Shown piece after piece: positions 57,925-64,000 of a stretch of 64,000 nucleotides of DNA; the stretch's first letter is position 1, and each line of letters begins with the position of its first letter. A model generated the notes under the pieces. It was not told where the DNA came from and made no database searches. It saw only the letters and a program-made list of their open reading frames with translations. The position numbers were made by a program, and so were the translations under genes. This DNA is from Flagellimonas lutimaris (GTDB taxonomy: Bacteria; Bacteroidota; Bacteroidia; Flavobacteriales; Flavobacteriaceae), in contig NZ_QXFH01000071.1 in NCBI RefSeq assembly GCF_003581615.1, positions 106,001-170,000 on the forward strand, read 5' to 3'.

Positions 57925-58482
57925 TTATTTTTTGTTTGTCTTGGGCGCAATGAACATGGTCATACGCTTACCTTCTAATTTAGGCATTTGCTCTACCTTT
58001 CCAAGCTCTTCGAGTTCTTGGGCGAGTCGGAGCAATAATATTTCGCCTTGATCTTTATAAACGATAGATCGTCCTTTAAAGAATACATAGGCTTTTAGTT
58101 TGGCACCATCTTTCAAGAACTTTTCTGCGTGTCTTTTCTTGAATTCATAATCATGGTCGTCCGTCTGCGGTCCAAACCTAATTTCCTTTACGACAACTTT
58201 ACTTGCTTTGGCCTTCATGGCCTTGTCGCGTTTCTTTTGTTCGTAAAGAAACTTTTTATAATCCATAACCTTACAAACTGGAGGTTCAGCATTTGGTGAT
58301 ATTTCAACCAAATCCAACTCCTGTTCGTTGGCTATTTCCCTTGCTTTTGAAATGGGGTAAACACCCATTTCAACATTATCGCCGACAAGCCTTACTTCTC
58401 GGGCTTTTATTTTCTCATTGATGTTATGAGGGTTTTTATTTTCCCTCCTTGGTTGGGGTCTAAATCTTCTTCTAATTGCTAT
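57925..58482 (-). CDS. infC: Translation initiation factor IF-3 (non-canonical start)
   Basis: IF-3 of about 185 residues. From the first ATG (58368) the protein would lack most of the N-terminal domain; the open frame continues upstream through [18 protein letters not shown] and [18 protein letters not shown], which is the true IF-3 N-terminus, up to a TAA at 58497-58495. No ATG, GTG or TTG lies in that stretch, so the start must be a rare codon, most likely ATA at 58482 (ATT 58476 or GTC 58485 are alternatives). E. coli infC starts at AUU and IF-3 represses it on that ground; the same control is likely here. The C-domain ([21 protein letters not shown]) is complete. It sits 30 bp after thrS. 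Confidence 0.93.
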   Translation of the reverse strand: MAIRRRFRPQPRRENKNPHNINEKIKAREVRLVGDNVEMGVYPISKAREIANEQELDLVEISPNAEPPVCKVMDYKKFLYEQKKRDKAMKAKASKVVVKEIRFGPQTDDHDYEFKKRHAEKFLKDGAKLKAYVFFKGRSIVYKDQGEILLLRLAQELEELGKVEQMPKLEGKRMTMFIAPKTNKK

Positions 58483-58512
58483 GACGTAAACTTTTTAATT
58501 AAACTTAATTTT

Positions 58513-60453
58513 TTAGAACGACTTTAAGGTACTATTTATTTCAGTAGTTACCAAGTCCGAAAATGTATCTACGCTCAAACTACCCAAATCCTCACCTCCA
58601 TGTCTTCTTACAGAAAGGCTGGCAGACTCTTCTTCCTGTTCCCCAACAATGATCATGAAAGGGATTTTTTTGAGTTCTGCCTCACGGATTTTTTTCCCTA
58701 CCGTCTCGTTCCTATTATCAATGAGCGCGCGAATTTCGTGATTTTCTAGCGAATTCAAAACTTTTTCAGCATATTTTTCATGTTTCTCGCTGACGGGCAG
58801 TACGATAGCTTGTGTTGGAATCAACCACAACGGGAAGTTTCCACCAGTATGCTCCAGTAGTAGTGCCACAAATCGTTCCATGCTACCAAATGGGGCACGG
58901 TGAATCATTACTGGTCTGTGCAGTTCGTTGTCGCTTCCTTTATAGGATAGATCAAAACGTTTAGGAAGATTATAATCTACTTGAATGGTACCCAATTGCC
59001 AGTTTCTTCCGAGGGCATCTTTGATCATAAAGTCCAACTTTGGACCATAAAAGGCAGCTTCACCACTTTCAACCACATAATTCAAACCTTTTTCTTCTGC
59101 GGCATCAATAATAGCTTGCTCCGCTTTTTCCCAATCCTCGGTATTTCCTATGTATTTTTCAGGGTTGTCCAAATCCCTAACAGATACTTGGGCAGTAAAA
59201 TCTTCAAACCCTAAAGAATTCAATACATATAAGGTAAGGTCGATTACATTTTTGAATTCATCATTAAGTTGTTCCGTTGTACAGAAAATGTGGGCATCAT
59301 CTTGAGTAAACCCCCTTACTCTTGTTAGTCCATGTAATTCACCACTTTGTTCATATCTATATACGGTACCGAATTCGGCGTAGCGTTTGGGTAAATCTTT
59401 ATAACTAAAAGGTTGACTGTTGTATATCTCACAGTGGTGAGGGCAGTTCATGGGTTTCAGCAAAAACTCTTCATCCTCCTTTGGGGTATGAATTGGTTGA
59501 AAGCTATCCTCTCCATATTTTGCGTAGTGGCCAGAAGTTACATATAGTTCTTTTTGACCAATATGTGGAGTTACAACCATTTCATAGCCTGCTTTCTTCT
59601 GGGCTTTCTTTAAAAACTGCTCCAAGCGTTCGCGCAGGGCGGCACCATTGGGCAACCATAAAGGAAGACCTTGGCCCACTTTCTGTGAAAAAGTGAAAAG
59701 CTCAAGTTCCTTACCTAGTTTTCTGTGGTCTCTTTTCTTGGCCTCTTCCAAAAGTTGAAGGTACTCCGTAAGTTCTTTTTGTTTAGGGAACGATATGCCA
59801 TAGACTCGAGTCAGTTGGGTGTTTTTTTCGTCACCTCTCCAATAAGCGCCCGCAACACTTAATAGTTTTATTGCTTTTATGATACCAGTATTTGGAATAT
59901 GTCCTCCGCGGCACAAGTCGGTAAAAGTGCTGTGGTCGCAAAAAGTGATGGTGCCATCATCAAGATTTTCGATGAGTTCCACCTTATATTCATTCCCTTG
60001 TTCTTTATAATAGGAAAGAGCATCATCTTTGGAAACACTTCTCATAGTATAGTCGTGCTTTCCTCGGGCAATTTCCAATGCCTTTTTCTCGATGTTTGGA
60101 AAATCCTTCTCGGAAATGGTCTCGTCGCCAAAATCTACATCATAGTAAAAACCATTTTCTATCGCAGGACCAATGGTCAACTTTATGCCAGGATAGAGTT
60201 CCTCTAAGGCTTGGGCCACAACGTGGGAGGTGGAGTGCCAAAATGCTTTTTTGCCCTCATCATCTTTCCATGTATATAAAGTAAGGGTGCCGCTTTCCTT
60301 TAAAGGTGTTACGGTTTCAACAGTGGTGTCGTTGAATTTTGCCGAAATAACATTTCTGGCCAATCCTTCACTAATGCTTTTAGCAACCTCCATGGGTGTA
60401 GTTCCTTTCGGAACTTTCTTTACTGCGCCATCTGGCAATGTAATATCAATCAT
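58513..60453 (-). CDS. thrS: Threonyl-tRNA synthetase
   Basis: A 646-residue class II synthetase: TGS domain (about 1-62), editing domain with [11 protein letters not shown] (about 71-81) and [10 protein letters not shown], catalytic core with motif 2 [27 protein letters not shown] (about 365-391), [10 protein letters not shown] with the zinc Cys, [21 protein letters not shown] (motif 3) and the anticodon-binding C-domain about 545-640. All editing and catalytic features are present. First gene of thrS-infC-rpmI-rplT. Confidence 0.98.
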   Translation of the reverse strand: MIDITLPDGAVKKVPKGTTPMEVAKSISEGLARNVISAKFNDTTVETVTPLKESGTLTLYTWKDDEGKKAFWHSTSHVVAQALEELYPGIKLTIGPAIENGFYYDVDFGDETISEKDFPNIEKKALEIARGKHDYTMRSVSKDDALSYYKEQGNEYKVELIENLDDGTITFCDHSTFTDLCRGGHIPNTGIIKAIKLLSVAGAYWRGDEKNTQLTRVYGISFPKQKELTEYLQLLEEAKKRDHRKLGKELELFTFSQKVGQGLPLWLPNGAALRERLEQFLKKAQKKAGYEMVVTPHIGQKELYVTSGHYAKYGEDSFQPIHTPKEDEEFLLKPMNCPHHCEIYNSQPFSYKDLPKRYAEFGTVYRYEQSGELHGLTRVRGFTQDDAHIFCTTEQLNDEFKNVIDLTLYVLNSLGFEDFTAQVSVRDLDNPEKYIGNTEDWEKAEQAIIDAAEEKGLNYVVESGEAAFYGPKLDFMIKDALGRNWQLGTIQVDYNLPKRFDLSYKGSDNELHRPVMIHRAPFGSMERFVALLLEHTGGNFPLWLIPTQAIVLPVSEKHEKYAEKVLNSLENHEIRALIDNRNETVGKKIREAELKKIPFMIIVGEQEEESASLSVRRHGGEDLGSLSVDTFSDLVTTEINSTLKSF

Positions 60454-60670
60454 CTACGCTCCTTTAATTTTGGATGGTGTCAAAGATACTATCTTGATTT
60501 GATGCTGACAATAGGGAGGGGTCGCATTTGTAAGTCGTGTTCAATCAAGGTCTTATATATATGTATGATTTTTATTGAATTGATTTTTGTCGCAGTTTAA
60601 AATTTTTCGTATATTAAAAAGTTGAAAATCAGTGAAATGCATTTTTTTTAAAAAAATATTGAAAAACATT

Positions 60671-60714
60671 TTGCGGGAAGAAAATAAGGTGCGTATATTT
60701 GCACCCGCTTAGCT
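60671..60714 (+). promoter_or_regulatory. rRNA operon promoter
   Basis: TTG (60671-60673), 20 bp, TATATTTG (60694-60701), then CACCCGCTTAGC identical to the tRNA-Lys promoter. A very AT-rich stretch (60590-60665) lies above and may act as an UP-like element. The leader to 16S is about 175 bp. The rest of 60454-60670 shows no gene. Confidence 0.85.
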
Positions 60715-60885
60715 GATAAGGCAGGGCGTTAACGAGAGGGGATTTGATGAGAAGAGAGTCCTTTTGAGTTTAAAAAAAGTAAAGAAGTTCATATACATAT
60801 TGTAACGACAGCGTAGAATTAAGAATAAACCATTTTGATGCGGGGACTCGGATTTCCGGGTGTCGGACAGACATTCAAGGAAATA

Positions 60886-62411
<1,526 letters not shown>

Positions 62412-62518
62412 TAGAGAAAGAGATGTCCGGAATATCCTTGTCCCGCACGAGATGGTTTTATCTCTGCGCTGTCGTTTATAATATGTTTTTTGATATACAG
62501 GCAAATTAAGGCCAAGAC

Positions 62519-62592
62519 AGTCTCATAGCTCAGCTGGTTAGAGCGCTACACTGATAATGTAGAGGTCGGCAGTTCGAGTCTGCCTGAGACTA
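62519..62592 (+). tRNA. tRNA-Ile (GAT)
   Basis: Acceptor AGTCTCA/TGAGACT, anticodon stem CTACA-CTGATAA-TGTAG with anticodon GAT, T-loop GTTCGAGTC. Usual rRNA spacer tRNA. Confidence 0.97.
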
Positions 62593-62692
62593 CGAAAGAA
62601 GTTCATTGGGTATTGAAATAAGGAAATTCTAGGTGTTGGGTTACCGTTATATAGTACTGTTAACTGATAACTGTTAACTGACAACTGATAAT

Positions 62693-62769
62693 GGGGGATT
62701 AGCTCAGCTGGCTAGAGCGCCTGCCTTGCACGCAGGAGGTCATCGGTTCGACTCCGATATTCTCCACCA
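62693..62769 (+). tRNA. tRNA-Ala (TGC)
   Basis: Acceptor GGGGGAT/ATTCTCC, anticodon loop CTTGCAC (TGC), T-arm ATCGGTTCGACTCCGAT, with the 3' CCA encoded. Confidence 0.97.
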
Positions 62770-62942
62770 CGGCAAAAGTCGTCCGCCGATCTTGTATCGG
62801 AGGCGATGTGCCAGAAAGTTCATTGACATATTGGGACGGAGCGATACGGTTTTACCGTAATTGCGAAGTCAAAGAAGAAACACGAAGTAGAATAGAATAT
62901 ATAAGGATTACGAGAGGGCATTTGTACTTAGGTACAGGTGCG

Positions 62943-64000
<1,058 letters not shown>

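Overview
The window is a flavobacterial chromosome segment (phylum Bacteroidota). Three things point there: the 16S rRNA near the right end; promoters of the TTG-N19/20-TAnnTTTG type in front of the stable RNA genes; and typical gene sets such as a split transketolase, a PorT-like barrel, an FKBP lipoprotein and SSS/TRAP carbohydrate loci. The 16S looks like the Muricauda/Allomuricauda group, but that is recognition by eye, not a search.

1-5.8 kb: a tightly packed minus-strand operon (type-B carboxylesterase, CitMHS-type organic acid transporter, two-gene AtuA system, secreted esterase). A Nudix-type regulator is divergent from it, with a perfect 25-bp palindrome between them. This looks like uptake and breakdown of an unknown ester or organic acid.

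6-24.4 kb: a glucuronoxylan oligosaccharide locus. GH3 beta-xylosidase and GH67 alpha-glucuronidase release xylose and (methyl)glucuronate. An SSS symporter and a TRAP system import the products. XylA/XylB handle xylose. UxaC, an SDR in place of UxuB, UxuA, KdgK and a KDPG aldolase take glucuronate to pyruvate and glyceraldehyde-3-phosphate. A LacI-family gene sits in the middle. Four copies of a palindrome close to ACGCAATCGATTGCGT lie in the control regions, so one local regulon is likely.

24.4-43.1 kb: an accessory region. It holds a truncated carbamoyltransferase, an EF-G-like GTPase without the usual catalytic His, two related ParDE modules, a deaminase, an esterase-TPR protein, an MBL-fold protein and a three-gene 2-oxoacid:ferredoxin oxidoreductase cluster with a large unrecognised third subunit. 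The most unusual part is 37.1-43.1 kb: seven same-strand, mostly small or membrane-protein units, each followed at its stop codon by an 18-bp repeat (AAAGTTCAAATAAACGAT and close variants). A small serine recombinase stands at the upstream end and inverted copies lie outside it. It resembles an integron cassette array but has no tyrosine integrase and no long attC sites. Two further copies lie at 27.4 and 31.1 kb.

43.2-60.5 kb: housekeeping genes: tRNA-Lys, aroK, a PRTase, an S4 protein, FKBP, a porin-like barrel, transketolase, tgt, lptF/G, accA, dnaB, a DLH, a HAD phosphatase, YjbQ, and thrS-infC-rpmI-rplT (infC has no ordinary start codon).

60.6-64 kb: an rRNA operon with its promoter, 16S, tRNA-Ile(GAT), tRNA-Ala(TGC) and the 5' third of 23S.
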